A program made the position numbers and the translations under genes. A stretch of 64,000 bases of DNA from Chryseobacterium sp. FH2. GTDB taxonomy: Bacteria; Bacteroidota; Bacteroidia; Flavobacteriales; Weeksellaceae. The notes beneath the pieces are model-generated. The model was not told the DNA's origin, did no database searches, and worked only from the letters and a program-made list of their open reading frames with translations. Location: NCBI RefSeq assembly GCF_001045455.1, contig NZ_LFNE01000003.1, positions 124,001 to 188,000 on the forward strand, written 5' to 3'. How positions within the stretch are numbered: position 1 is the stretch's first letter; each line of letters begins with the position of its first letter. This document shows, in pieces, positions 9,171 to 16,741 of the stretch.

Positions 9171-9201
9171 CCGCGTGGGTGTCGATTCGACACCCACGCG
9201 G
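9171..9201. repeat. Very GC-rich perfect hairpin downstream of the exporter
   Basis: CCGCGTGGGTGTCG and its exact reverse complement are separated by only ATT (arms 9171-9184 and 9188-9201). It begins 22 nt after the MFS stop codon. The base composition differs sharply from the AT-rich surroundings. No T-run follows, so it is an imperfect match to a terminator; it may be a transcript-end stabiliser or a palindromic repeat unit. Confidence 0.7.
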
Positions 9202-9276
9202 CTTATTTGGATCAGATATATTTAAGCTTATTGATCTTAGAATTATCTTTTTGTTTTAATTTGCGGATATTAAAAA

Positions 9277-9639
9277 ATGAAACTAGAGATTATTAGCGAT
9301 TTGTATCAGGAGTTTGGATATAAAATTCATCGGTTTTCCAAGTTATGGCTAAAGGAAAGTTTGGAAGAATCAGGAAGTTTAGAAAATATTGTGGTTACAC
9401 ATCATGCTCCAAGTATTCAATCTATTCCCGGAAAATATAAAAATAATCCTGTTACGTCGGCATATGTTTCAAATCTTGAAGATTTTATTTTGGAACATCA
9501 ACCTTTGTATTGGATTCACGGCCATGTTCATACACCTTCAAGATATAAAATAGGAGAGACGGAAGTTATTTGTAATCCTCATGGATATATTGATGAAAAA
9601 TACAATGGTTATGAAAAAGAGTTGATTGTGGTAGTTTAA
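9277..9639 (+). pseudogene. Calcineurin-like metallophosphoesterase with a large internal deletion
   Basis: 120 codons. The first about 13 residues (IISDLYQEFG) are the opening strand of a metallophosphoesterase whose normal form is D-x-H; here the histidine is tyrosine. The sequence then jumps to the C-terminal half: KIHRFSKLWL, NIVVTHHAPS, LEDFILEHQPLYWIHGHVHT and VICNPHGY. The middle metal-binding motifs (GDxx and GNHE) are missing. Full-length relatives are about 240-260 aa, so roughly half is gone in frame. The product cannot form the two-metal site and is almost surely inactive. Confidence 0.8.
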
Positions 9640-9732
9640 ATTTTTCATAATGATATTAAAGTAAAATTAAGTCCGTTGCGTCTTTTATTCTACAACAAGT
9701 TTTTAATTTAATATCATTATGAAAAATTTAAA
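9635..9732. repeat. Perfect 26-nt inverted repeat enclosing 46 nt and the DUF2652 start
   Basis: Arms 9635-9660 and 9707-9732 are exact reverse complements; the spacer is 9661-9706. The left arm holds the stop codon of the metallophosphoesterase remnant and the right arm holds the ATG (9719) of the next gene. In RNA the stem would bury the start codon and its ribosome site. No -7 box is obvious in either orientation of the spacer. Confidence 0.9.
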
Positions 9733-10279
9733 TATACACAATGGTATCATACTTATTCCGGATTTTAACGGATTTACAGAATTTGTATTTAATACTAAAC
9801 TCTATACAGGACAATATATTGTAACACAACTACTTTCTACCCTTATCGAAGCAAACTGTGAATATTTTGAAATATCCGAAATCGAAGGCGATGCTATTTT
9901 ATTTTACCGATACGATGCAACTCCTTCCTATCAGAAAATTTTCACAATTCTCCAACATATGCAAAACGCTTTTAATGAAAAAGTAAAAGAACTGAGTGAG
10001 ATTTTAAATACTTCGATAGAGTTATCTTTGAAATTTATTATCACTTATGGGCGATTTTCGCAATATAAAATCGGCAGCTTTAGAAAATTGTACGGAACGA
10101 CAGTGGTTGAAGCTCATCAACTGCTTAAAAATAATTTTGCCAAACAGCCTTCTTATGCTTTATTCAGTAATTCTTTTCTTGAGAGTGCCAATGATTTTGA
10201 GAATAGTTCAAATGGTCAGTCATATCTTCCTGATGTGGGTGTTATTCAATATTTTGAGAAATTAAAAGAACATGTTTGA
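9719..10279 (+). CDS. DUF2652 protein (adenylate/guanylate cyclase-like fold)
   Basis: 186 aa. The N-terminal half has PDFNGFTEFVFNTK and ISEIEGDAILFYRYD, the two strongest DUF2652 signatures; the domain resembles a class III nucleotide cyclase with F/NGFT in place of the first metal aspartate region and EGDAILF in place of the second. The C-terminal part (FRKLYGTTVVEAHQLLKN) fits the same family. Catalytic activity is unproven for DUF2652. The start codon lies inside an inverted repeat, so translation may be structurally controlled. Confidence 0.78.
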   Translation: MKNLNIHNGIILIPDFNGFTEFVFNTKLYTGQYIVTQLLSTLIEANCEYFEISEIEGDAILFYRYDATPSYQKIFTILQHMQNAFNEKVKELSEILNTSIELSLKFIITYGRFSQYKIGSFRKLYGTTVVEAHQLLKNNFAKQPSYALFSNSFLESANDFENSSNGQSYLPDVGVIQYFEKLKEHV

Positions 10280-10340
10280 TTGTAGTGAAGAAAAACAAAC
10301 TTTGATAATATCATTTGACACTATCATAATCATAATAAAA

Positions 10341-10365
10341 AATGCCCGAATAAAATTCAGGCATT
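10341..10365. terminator. Bidirectional terminator between DUF2652 and the GH3 gene
   Basis: AATGCCCGAAT and ATTCAGGCATT (10341-10351 and 10355-10365) pair with one G-T wobble. A-rich sequence precedes it and serves as the T-tract for the minus strand gene. It lies between two convergent stop codons. Confidence 0.7.
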
Positions 10366-10391
10366 CCCGTTTTAGAAATATATAAGTAAGA

Positions 10392-12653
10392 TTACTTCAA
10401 AGTAAACTTTACCTTAGTTTTAATAGCATCAGAAGAATTTCCGATCTGTGCTTCAAAATCTCCGGGTTCAGCTACCCAGTCATGTTTTTGGGCATCGAAG
10501 AAACTTAAAGCCGTTTTGTCAATCGTGAATGTCACTTCTTTTTCTTCTCCCGGATTTAAAAATACCTTTTCAAAACCTTTCAATTCTTTGGTTGGTCTTT
10601 CAACTGACGATTTTAAATCAGAAATATACAATTGAGCAACTTCTGCTCCTGCTTTTTTTCCTGTGTTTTTAACAGAAACCGTGAATGTAATTTTGTCGTC
10701 TTGTAAAATGGTTGTCTTATTGGCTTTAGCTTTTCCGAATTCAAAAGTAGTGTAACTCAAACCATGTCCAAAACTGAATAATGGCTTAATTTTTTTTGTG
10801 TCATGCCATCTGTAACCAACAAAAATTCCTTCGTTATAAGTAATATTGATAGGATCTTTTTGATCTTTTCCTTTTCCGGCTGCAAATTCATCTTTCTGTC
10901 CCGGATATTCTCCCAATTGATGAGCCGGATTATCCTCTAGTTTAACAGGAAAAGTGAAAGGTAATTTTCCTGACGGGTTGGCGTCTCCGGCTAAAATTGA
11001 AGCAATAGAATTTCCGGCTTCAGAACCCAGATACCAAGATTGTAAAACCGTCGGAACATCTTTGATCCAAGGCATTGCAACTGCATTTCCTGAAACTAAA
11101 ACTACGGCAAGGTTTTTATTAGCTTTTGCCAATGCAGAAATCACATTATCTTGATTGTATGGTAATCCGTAGCTTTTCCTGTCGTTTCCTTCGCTATCCT
11201 GAAAATCGGCTTTATTTAATCCGCCAACGAAAATTACATAGTCAGATTTTTTCGCTAATTCTACAGCTTCGTTCAATAACTCTGCAGGTGAGCGGTCGTC
11301 TTTTAAATTTTGACCGGATTGTACTCCATTATATTCTCCACCGATGTCTCCTACATAGCCTCTTGCATATTGTACATCAGATTGTTTTCCAAATCTTGCT
11401 TTGATTCCATCTAAAGGGAGTGTTTCATACTTCACTTTTAATGAAGAAGAACCTCCGCCAACAGTCATGATTTTGATAGCATTTTCACCAATTACGGCAA
11501 TTTTTTTAGCTTTATTACTATCAATTGGGAGTACATTACCCTGATTTTTCAGCAAAACAATCCCTTCTTCACCGATTTCTCTGGCAACAGCTTTATGTTC
11601 TTCAGAAGCGATATTTCCGAAAGGTTTATTTCTGTTCATCGTTGTTTTATAAGCTAGGTTTAAGAGTCTTGTCACTTTATCATCAAGCTCTTTTGTGCCA
11701 ACTTTTCCGGATTTAATTAAATCTAAATAAGGTTTTGCTAAATAATAATTATCATAAGCATTTTTTGTTCCTGCCGAAAGCCCGTTAGTCCAGCTTCCGA
11801 ATTCCAGGTCAAGTCCGTTGTGAATGGCCTGTTCTGTATTATTTACAGCTCCCCAATCGGAAACCACAACACCTTTATATTTCCATTCGCCTTTTAAAAT
11901 ATCATTCAAAAGATACTGATTTTGGCTTGCGTACTGGCCTTTATACATATCATAGGCTCCCATGATTGTCCAGGAATCACCTTCTGTCACTGCTGCTTTG
12001 AAGGCAGGAAGATAAATTTCGTACAACGTTCTGTCATCTACATTTACATTACTTGTATGACGGAACATTTCCTGATTATTTAAGGCAAAATGTTTAACGG
12101 AAGTTGCTACACCGTTTGACTGCACTCCTTTGATATAAGGAACTACCATCTTTGATGTCAAATAAGGGTCTTCACCCATATATTCAAAGTTTCTTCCATT
12201 CAGTGGAGTTCTGTAAATATTCACTCCGGGGCCCAGAAGAATATCTTTTTTTCTGTAACGGGCTTCTTCTCCTAAAGCTTTACCGTAATTCCATGACATT
12301 TTTTTGTTCCAGGTTGCGGAAAGAGCAGTTAACGCAGGATAAGCGATGATTGAATCGTTTGTCCAGCCTGCCTGGTTCCATTCATCCCACATTACTTCCG
12401 GGCGAACTCCGTGAGGCCCGTCTGTTGTCCAGAATTCCGGAATTCCTAATCTCGGAACCCCTGGTGAGCTGAATTTTGATTGGGCGTGAAGCATTGCTAC
12501 TTTTTCTTCCAGAGTCATTCTTGAAAGTGCATCCTGCACCCTTTGCTCAATGGGTTTTGTTTCGTCTAAATAAACGGGTAGAGTAGTATTTTGAGCCATA
12601 TAAGAAACGGAAATAAGGGTGAATAAACTTACAATGGCAGTTTTCTTTAACAT
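10392..12653 (-). CDS. bglX: Periplasmic beta-glucosidase, glycoside hydrolase family 3
   Basis: 753 aa from the chosen start. Order: signal peptide (about 1-21, ending SYMAQ); GH3 N-terminal TIM barrel with TTDGPHGVR, SVKHFALNNQE and the nucleophile aspartate in VVVSDWGAV; GH3 C-terminal domain with GEEGIVLLKNQGNVLPID and FVGGLNKADFQDSEGNDR; fibronectin III-like domain at the end (ERPTKELKGFEKV). It cleaves terminal beta-glucosides from short oligosaccharides. An ATG 36 nt further upstream is rejected because the promoter (-7 box at 12678-12685) lies downstream of it. The downstream neighbour converges; the upstream met operon ends with its own terminator. Confidence 0.93.
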   Translation of the reverse strand: MLKKTAIVSLFTLISVSYMAQNTTLPVYLDETKPIEQRVQDALSRMTLEEKVAMLHAQSKFSSPGVPRLGIPEFWTTDGPHGVRPEVMWDEWNQAGWTNDSIIAYPALTALSATWNKKMSWNYGKALGEEARYRKKDILLGPGVNIYRTPLNGRNFEYMGEDPYLTSKMVVPYIKGVQSNGVATSVKHFALNNQEMFRHTSNVNVDDRTLYEIYLPAFKAAVTEGDSWTIMGAYDMYKGQYASQNQYLLNDILKGEWKYKGVVVSDWGAVNNTEQAIHNGLDLEFGSWTNGLSAGTKNAYDNYYLAKPYLDLIKSGKVGTKELDDKVTRLLNLAYKTTMNRNKPFGNIASEEHKAVAREIGEEGIVLLKNQGNVLPIDSNKAKKIAVIGENAIKIMTVGGGSSSLKVKYETLPLDGIKARFGKQSDVQYARGYVGDIGGEYNGVQSGQNLKDDRSPAELLNEAVELAKKSDYVIFVGGLNKADFQDSEGNDRKSYGLPYNQDNVISALAKANKNLAVVLVSGNAVAMPWIKDVPTVLQSWYLGSEAGNSIASILAGDANPSGKLPFTFPVKLEDNPAHQLGEYPGQKDEFAAGKGKDQKDPINITYNEGIFVGYRWHDTKKIKPLFSFGHGLSYTTFEFGKAKANKTTILQDDKITFTVSVKNTGKKAGAEVAQLYISDLKSSVERPTKELKGFEKVFLNPGEEKEVTFTIDKTALSFFDAQKHDWVAEPGDFEAQIGNSSDAIKTKVKFTLK

Positions 12654-12677
12654 AAAAGCCTTTTTTTTGGTTGGTAA

Positions 12678-12708
12678 CAAAAATAGCAAAAATATTTATT
12701 ATCTCAAA
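12678..12708 (-). promoter_or_regulatory. Promoter of the GH3 beta-glucosidase gene
   Basis: On the minus strand a TTTG (12708-12705) is followed after 19 nt by TATTTTTG (12685-12678), the Bacteroidetes -33 TTTG / -7 TAnnTTTG pair with ideal spacing. Transcription would begin near 12672, leaving a leader of about 20 nt. This settles the choice of start codon. Confidence 0.72.
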
Positions 12709-12801
12709 TTGAGAAAATGAAAATTTAATCAAAATGGTTATTAATAACCAAGCTGTTATTAAAAAATACAAATTTATAAGAATATTGGAGCCTAAATAAA
12801 A

Positions 12802-12835
12802 AGACATCATTCCAAATAGTATTGAAACAATGTCT
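12802..12835 (-). terminator. Terminator of the metNIQ operon
   Basis: A 12-bp stem including G-U pairs (AGACAT/ATGTCT base, outer arms 12802-12813 and 12824-12835) with a 10-nt loop is followed on the minus strand by TTTTTATTT. It lies 52 nt past the metQ stop. Confidence 0.7.
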
Positions 12836-12886
12836 GAATATATAATAATAGAATCTTTTAATCAATCGGGAATTTGCTTATTGAAA

Positions 12887-13699
12887 CTAATTCCACCCCT
12901 TAATTGCCCCGCCTTTGAAAATTTCTTCTGCTTTTTTCACGACTTCATCAGATTCATAAGCTTTCACAAAGTTTTTTACATTTTCGGAATTTTGATTATC
13001 ATGTCTTGCAACGATAACATTGACATAAGGAGAATCTTTATCTTCTTTAAAAATCCCCTGTTTGTCGGCATCTAACCCCGCTTGTGCTGCAAAATTATTA
13101 TTGATGACAGCGATTACCACTTCTTTATCATCTAAAACTCTGGGTAACTGAGGGGCTTCAATTTCAAGGATTTTCAGTTGTTTCGGGTTGTCAACAATAT
13201 CTGTAACTTTTGGTAATAAACCGATCCCGTCTTTTAATTTTAATAGTCCGTTTTTCTGTAGAAGGAGTAAAGAACGTCCGCCATTTGTTGGGTCATTTGG
13301 AATGACAATAGTGCTTCCGTTTTGAAGTTCATTAATATTTTTAATCTTTTTAGAATAGGCCACAATAGGATACACAAAAGTATTTCCGACAACTGCCAGT
13401 TTGTAACCTCTTTGTTTTGACTGCTCATTTAAATAAGGAATGTGTTGAAAAGCATTAGCATCAATATCTCCATTATTCAAAGCCTCATTTGGTACTACAT
13501 AATCATTAAAAGAAACCAGTTCCACTTCAAGATTATACTTTTCTTTTGCCACTTTTTTAGCAGTTTCTGCAATTTCTTGTTCAGGACCGGAGGTTATACC
13601 CACTTTGATGTAATTGGGATCGTCTTTTTTCGGCGAACTACATGCTGCAAATAACAATAAGCCGGCTGTTACTAGACTTAAAATCTTTATTTTTTTCAT
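12887..13699 (-). CDS. metQ: Methionine ABC transporter substrate-binding lipoprotein MetQ
   Basis: 270 aa. Lipoprotein signal with lipobox LLFAAC (Cys20). The mature protein has VKVGITSGPEQEI at the start, VELVSFNDYVVPNEALNNGDIDANAFQH split by short gaps, and IVIPNDPTNGGRSLLLL, all NlpA/MetQ hallmarks. It delivers methionine to MetI from the periplasmic side. It is the last gene of metN-metI-metQ but sits 160 nt behind metI, with a hairpin in the gap. Confidence 0.94.
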   Translation of the reverse strand: MKKIKILSLVTAGLLLFAACSSPKKDDPNYIKVGITSGPEQEIAETAKKVAKEKYNLEVELVSFNDYVVPNEALNNGDIDANAFQHIPYLNEQSKQRGYKLAVVGNTFVYPIVAYSKKIKNINELQNGSTIVIPNDPTNGGRSLLLLQKNGLLKLKDGIGLLPKVTDIVDNPKQLKILEIEAPQLPRVLDDKEVVIAVINNNFAAQAGLDADKQGIFKEDKDSPYVNVIVARHDNQNSENVKNFVKAYESDEVVKKAEEIFKGGAIKGWN

Positions 13700-13805
13700 T
13701 ATAAATTATTTTCTTTTTTATTTTAATGGTAAAAAAGCAAAATCACAAACGACAGAAATTGTCTGATAATTTTAAATCCTTTTGTGATATTCGCTCTTTC
13801 ACCCT

Positions 13806-13830
13806 GGTGACAAAGATTTTCAAAGTCACC
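13806..13830 (-). ncRNA. Hairpin in the metI-metQ intercistronic gap
   Basis: GGTGAC and GTCACC (13806-13811 and 13825-13830) form a stem over a 13-nt loop. No T-tract follows on the minus strand, so it looks more like an RNA processing or stability element that could set the ratio of binding protein to membrane parts than a terminator. Inferred. Confidence 0.35.
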
Positions 13831-13859
13831 ACACTATTTCAAATACACATTTTCTAAAC

Positions 13860-14516
13860 TTAACGATGGTCAAATCTTTTTGCCAATTTATCTCCCGAAA
13901 ACTGAATGATAAATACAATTGAAACCAGTAACCCTAATACAAGATTCATTATCACTGCGTCATAACCGATATATCCGTATTGGTACCCGATTTGTCCTAA
14001 ACCACCGGCTCCGACTGCTCCACCCATTGCAGAATACCCGACTAAAGTGATTAACGTAATCGTAGCGTTATTAATCAATGAAGGAAGAGCTTCCGGCAAC
14101 AAAACTTTTCGGATAATCTGAAATGGGCTTGCTCCCAAAGCTCTTGCCGTTTCGATCAAACCGTGAGGAACTTCCAACAAACTGTTTTCAACCAATCTCG
14201 CAATGAAGGGAGCTGCTCCGATACTTAACGGAACTAGAGCTGCATTCATTCCGATGGATGTACCAACCAAGCTTCTTGTAAAAGGAATCATCCAGACAAT
14301 CAAAATAATGAAAGGGATAGAGCGGAAAATATTAACCAAAACGGATAAAATCTTATTATAAATTGCATTTTCCAACAGCTGTCCTTTTTTTGTGAAAAAT
14401 AACAGAATCCCAACAGGCAAACCTAAAACAAATCCAAAAAATCCCGATACGAATGTCATATAAACTGTCTCCCAAACTCCTTTTGATAAAAGAGAAATCA
14501 CTGTATCACTAAGCAT
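13860..14516 (-). CDS. metI: Methionine ABC transporter permease MetI
   Basis: 218 aa, standard MetI length, with about five transmembrane helices. The EAA coupling loop is visible as IETARALGASPFQIIRKVLLPEALP, preceded by ARLVENSLLEVPHG. Helix text such as FRSIPFIILIVWMIPFTR and GAVGAGGLGQIGYQYGY is typical of the family. Its ATG overlaps the end of metN by 8 nt, so the two are coupled. Forms the inner-membrane channel for methionine. Confidence 0.95.
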   Translation of the reverse strand: MLSDTVISLLSKGVWETVYMTFVSGFFGFVLGLPVGILLFFTKKGQLLENAIYNKILSVLVNIFRSIPFIILIVWMIPFTRSLVGTSIGMNAALVPLSIGAAPFIARLVENSLLEVPHGLIETARALGASPFQIIRKVLLPEALPSLINNATITLITLVGYSAMGGAVGAGGLGQIGYQYGYIGYDAVIMNLVLGLLVSIVFIIQFSGDKLAKRFDHR

Positions 14517-15537
14517 ACCCTCTTACCGTATTTTGAATTTTATTCTGGTTGAAATAATAGATGGCTCGCTGGTTTTCCTCTTCTTCACCCTGAAGTTGCA
14601 ATAATAATTTTCCAAAGTTGGAATCGCCGAGATATTCTACGTCTGCCTTCAAAAGTTTGTAAGGAATTTTACACTTATCGTATACTATTGAAAGCAATTC
14701 TTCAACAGATATTTGCTCATTAAGTTCAACCTCTACAAGTGGAAATAATCCGTCTTGTGGCTCTTTTTGTAGTTTTTTATTCAGTTCTTGTGGTATAGTC
14801 ATAACACCAGAGTTTAAAAATTGTTTGATAATAGGATTTTCTTTGTTGGAGATAATCTCGCTTAAAGTTCCTTTGGCTAGTAGTTTTCCTTTGTCAATCA
14901 CTGCAACGTGATTACAAACAGTTTTGATAACTTCCATTTCGTGGGTGATTAATAAAATTGTAATACCCAATCTTCGATTAATATCCCTCAATAATTGTAA
15001 AATAGACTGTGTAGTCGAAGGATCGAGCGCGCTTGTCGCTTCATCACAGAGTAGGAGATAAGGATCATTTGCTAAAGCCCTTGCGATTGCAACTCTTTGC
15101 TTTTGACCACCCGAAAGACTTTTAGGATAATCGTTTGTTTTGTCTTTGAGCCCTACAATATTCAACAGTTCGTTGACTTTTCTGTTGATTTCAGTTGTAT
15201 TGACATTATCCAGTTCCAAGGGAAGCGCAATATTTTCAAAAACTGTCCTTGAGGAAAGTAGATTAAAATGCTGGAAAATCATTCCAATTTTTTTTCTTTC
15301 GTTGGCTAGTTGTTTGGAGCTTAATTTCGTAAAGTCTTTCCCGTTAATGATAATTTCACCATTATCAGGTTTTTCAAGAAGATTTACTGTTCGGATTAAT
15401 GTGCTTTTTCCGGCACCTGAAAATCCGATGATTCCGACAATATCGCCTTGCTCAACATTTAGGCTTACATTATCCAGAGCTTTAAAAGACTGTTTTTTTT
15501 GATGGAAAGTCTTTGAAATATTCTTTATCTCTATCAT
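14509..15537 (-). CDS. metN: Methionine ABC transporter ATP-binding protein MetN
   Basis: 342 aa from the ATG at 15537, the normal length. Walker A GFSGAGKST at 38-46, signature LSGGQKQR, Walker B LLLCDEATSALDP, H-loop ITHEMEV, then a C-terminal NIL/ACT-type domain (about 265-342) that binds methionine and inhibits transport. A longer frame to 15651 exists, but it runs through the leader ORF and the terminator hairpin in a wrong frame and is rejected. Transcribed as metN-metI-metQ behind a leader region with attenuation features. Confidence 0.95.
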   Translation of the reverse strand: MIEIKNISKTFHQKKQSFKALDNVSLNVEQGDIVGIIGFSGAGKSTLIRTVNLLEKPDNGEIIINGKDFTKLSSKQLANERKKIGMIFQHFNLLSSRTVFENIALPLELDNVNTTEINRKVNELLNIVGLKDKTNDYPKSLSGGQKQRVAIARALANDPYLLLCDEATSALDPSTTQSILQLLRDINRRLGITILLITHEMEVIKTVCNHVAVIDKGKLLAKGTLSEIISNKENPIIKQFLNSGVMTIPQELNKKLQKEPQDGLFPLVEVELNEQISVEELLSIVYDKCKIPYKLLKADVEYLGDSNFGKLLLQLQGEEEENQRAIYYFNQNKIQNTVRGYA

Positions 15538-15554
15538 TTTTGATGGTATTCTTA

Positions 15555-15589
15555 TAAATAAAAAGGCTCTACAACGTGGTAAAGCCTTT
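15555..15589 (-). terminator. Attenuator-like terminator between leader ORF and metN
   Basis: On the minus strand AAAGGCT, a T-G pair and TAC face GTA-G-AGCCTTT over a 6-nt loop (stem within 15562-15589), followed by TTTTATTT. An intrinsic terminator placed 26 nt after a small ORF and before the first structural gene is the classical arrangement of transcription attenuation. Confidence 0.72.
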
Positions 15590-15614
15590 AGAAATATGTC
15601 ATATAAAAGTAAGG

Positions 15615-15713
15615 TCAACCACAGCAATATTGCAATTTCGGCATACAGCAATATATCATCATTGTATTGATGGTATGTTTGCTTATTAATTGAATATTAA
15701 ATTCCGCTTTCAT
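15615..15713 (-). CDS. Putative 32-residue leader peptide of metNIQ rich in Cys and Met
   Basis: An ATG at 15713 follows the promoter and opens a 32-codon frame ending TGA at 15615. The second half reads TMMIYCCMPKLQYCCG: two Met codons, then YCC, Met, and YCC again, all near the stop. Four Cys and three internal Met codons in 15 is far above chance and fits a peptide whose translation reports the supply of sulphur amino acids. The repeated TATTGCTGT codon block and an intervening GCAATAT can pair (ATATTGC/GCAATAT), giving alternative RNA structures. The ORF is too short for normal gene calling. Confidence 0.6.
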   Translation of the reverse strand: MKAEFNIQLISKHTINTMMIYCCMPKLQYCCG

Positions 15714-15737
15714 TTTTTTATGTCCTGATTATGGTGG

Positions 15738-15783
15738 CAAATATAGGACATAAATTTTTATTAGTCCACTAAAAAAGTAGACT
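15738..15783 (-). promoter_or_regulatory. metNIQ promoter with operator-like palindromes
   Basis: The -7 box is TATATTTG on the minus strand (15745-15738). A near-perfect 21-bp dyad, AGTCCACT-AAAAA-AGTAGACT, lies at 15763-15783 and covers the -33 position. A second 10-bp inverted repeat (TTTATGTCCT/AGGACATAAA, 15717-15726 and 15745-15754) brackets the -7 box. Such placement suggests a dimeric repressor responding to sulphur amino acids. The regulator is not in this window. Confidence 0.6.
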
Positions 15784-16128
15784 TTTTGAAAATAATTTTT
15801 GTTTTTATAATTAATGTATTGATTTTAAATAATTTATGTTTTTTTAGAATTAATAGCTAGATGGTGATATTTAATCTTTAGTCTTTAGCGAAAATGTCCC
15901 AAATATCATTTATTAAATTAGCTAAATGTCCGGCATTCCAGTCTTTATTTAAAGATCCTGGTGGTTATAATTCGTCGAATCATTCCCTTGATGACACTTG
16001 ATGACAAAAAAGATTAAACAACATGAAGGCTATGATAAAAAATAGAATTATTTCCGAAGTTATCATAGGTCATTACTCAATTTTTTAAAAGGTCTTATTT
16101 TTAAATCATTAATTAAAAAATTAAAATA
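15784..16128. other. Intergenic region between metNIQ promoter and GNAT gene
   Basis: AT-rich, without a convincing gene. It holds one small plus-strand frame of 35 codons (15894-16001) containing LAKCPAFQSLF and a short tandem TGATGACAC/TGATGAC; I do not recognise it and see no ribosome site. Confidence 0.4.
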
Positions 16129-16425
16129 ATGGAAAGAACAGAAGTAGTTTTAGCAAACGTAAGGGGAGAAGTGCAGCTTTTCTCAGACAATAACAAAGCC
16201 GGAAAAATGGATATCTCGGTAATCGGGAAGAAACTAACTGTTTACCATACAGAAGTTGACGAAATATATGCAGGAAAAGGTTTCGCAAAATTATTATTAG
16301 AAAAACTGGTTTCCTATGCAAGAGAAAACGATTTGAAAATTGTGCCGTTGTGCCCATACGTTTATGCGCAGTTCAAACGTCATCCGGAAGAGTATAATGA
16401 TGTTTGGTTGAAAGAAGGGGAATAA
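16129..16425 (+). CDS. GNAT-like N-acetyltransferase of the small COG2388 type
   Basis: 98 aa. The core YHTEVDEIYAGKGFAKLLLEKLVSYA holds the acetyl-CoA loop (here AGKGFAKLL, for Q/RxxGxG/A) and is followed by IVPLCPYV, a fixed motif of this short family whose conserved Cys lies in LCPY. The family lacks the N-terminal half of full GNATs. Substrate unknown. A large perfect hairpin follows the gene. Confidence 0.85.
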   Translation: MERTEVVLANVRGEVQLFSDNNKAGKMDISVIGKKLTVYHTEVDEIYAGKGFAKLLLEKLVSYARENDLKIVPLCPYVYAQFKRHPEEYNDVWLKEGE

Positions 16426-16481
16426 TTGAAAGACGAAGTAGCTGATAAACAAAGGAAAAAACAGGGAAAAAATGATGCTGT

Positions 16482-16555
16482 CATTCCGAACAAAACGAAG
16501 GGAAGAATCTGCTTTGTGGGATAAAAAGATTCTTCCCTTCGTTTTGTTCGGAATG
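16482..16555. repeat. Perfect 29-bp inverted repeat (dispersed-repeat type)
   Basis: Arms 16482-16510 and 16527-16555 are exact reverse complements over a 16-nt loop. The arm begins CATTCCGAAC and ends GGGAAGAATCT, resembling the 'CATTC(C/T)GA(A/G)CgAAG...GAATCT' intergenic repeats seen in many flavobacterial genomes. The rest of 16426-16741 shows no gene. It may also end transcription of the GNAT gene. Confidence 0.85.
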
Positions 16556-16741
16556 GCAAACGAAGTGTCTCATTGCGAATGGAATGTTTTGGTTGAATGC
16601 TTATGAAAGAACATCAGCAATTTTAATGACATCAATGGATAACGCTCATATTATCAACCTTCAACTGACAAATGTCAACTAAATTAGCAAAATCCAGAAA
16701 AAATCCCGAATTTTGCCCCTCTTCTATAATTCCGAAAATTC

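Noticed and set aside
10954..12349. Plus-strand frames of 60-92 codons inside the GH3 gene
   Set aside because: They are antisense shadows of a gene with strong family motifs and have no ribosome site or homology.
12654..12689. Upstream start of the GH3 gene at 12689
   Set aside because: The promoter -7 box (12678-12685) lies downstream of this ATG, and the signal peptide begins at 12653.
14509..15651. Longer MetN starting at 15651
   Set aside because: The extra 38 codons cross the leader ORF and the terminator hairpin and have no ABC homology; MetN starts cleanly at 15537 with the normal length.
14509..15783. SAM riboswitch upstream of metN
   Set aside because: No SAM-I or SAM-II core could be drawn; the leader is occupied by a small ORF and a terminator, which fits attenuation better.
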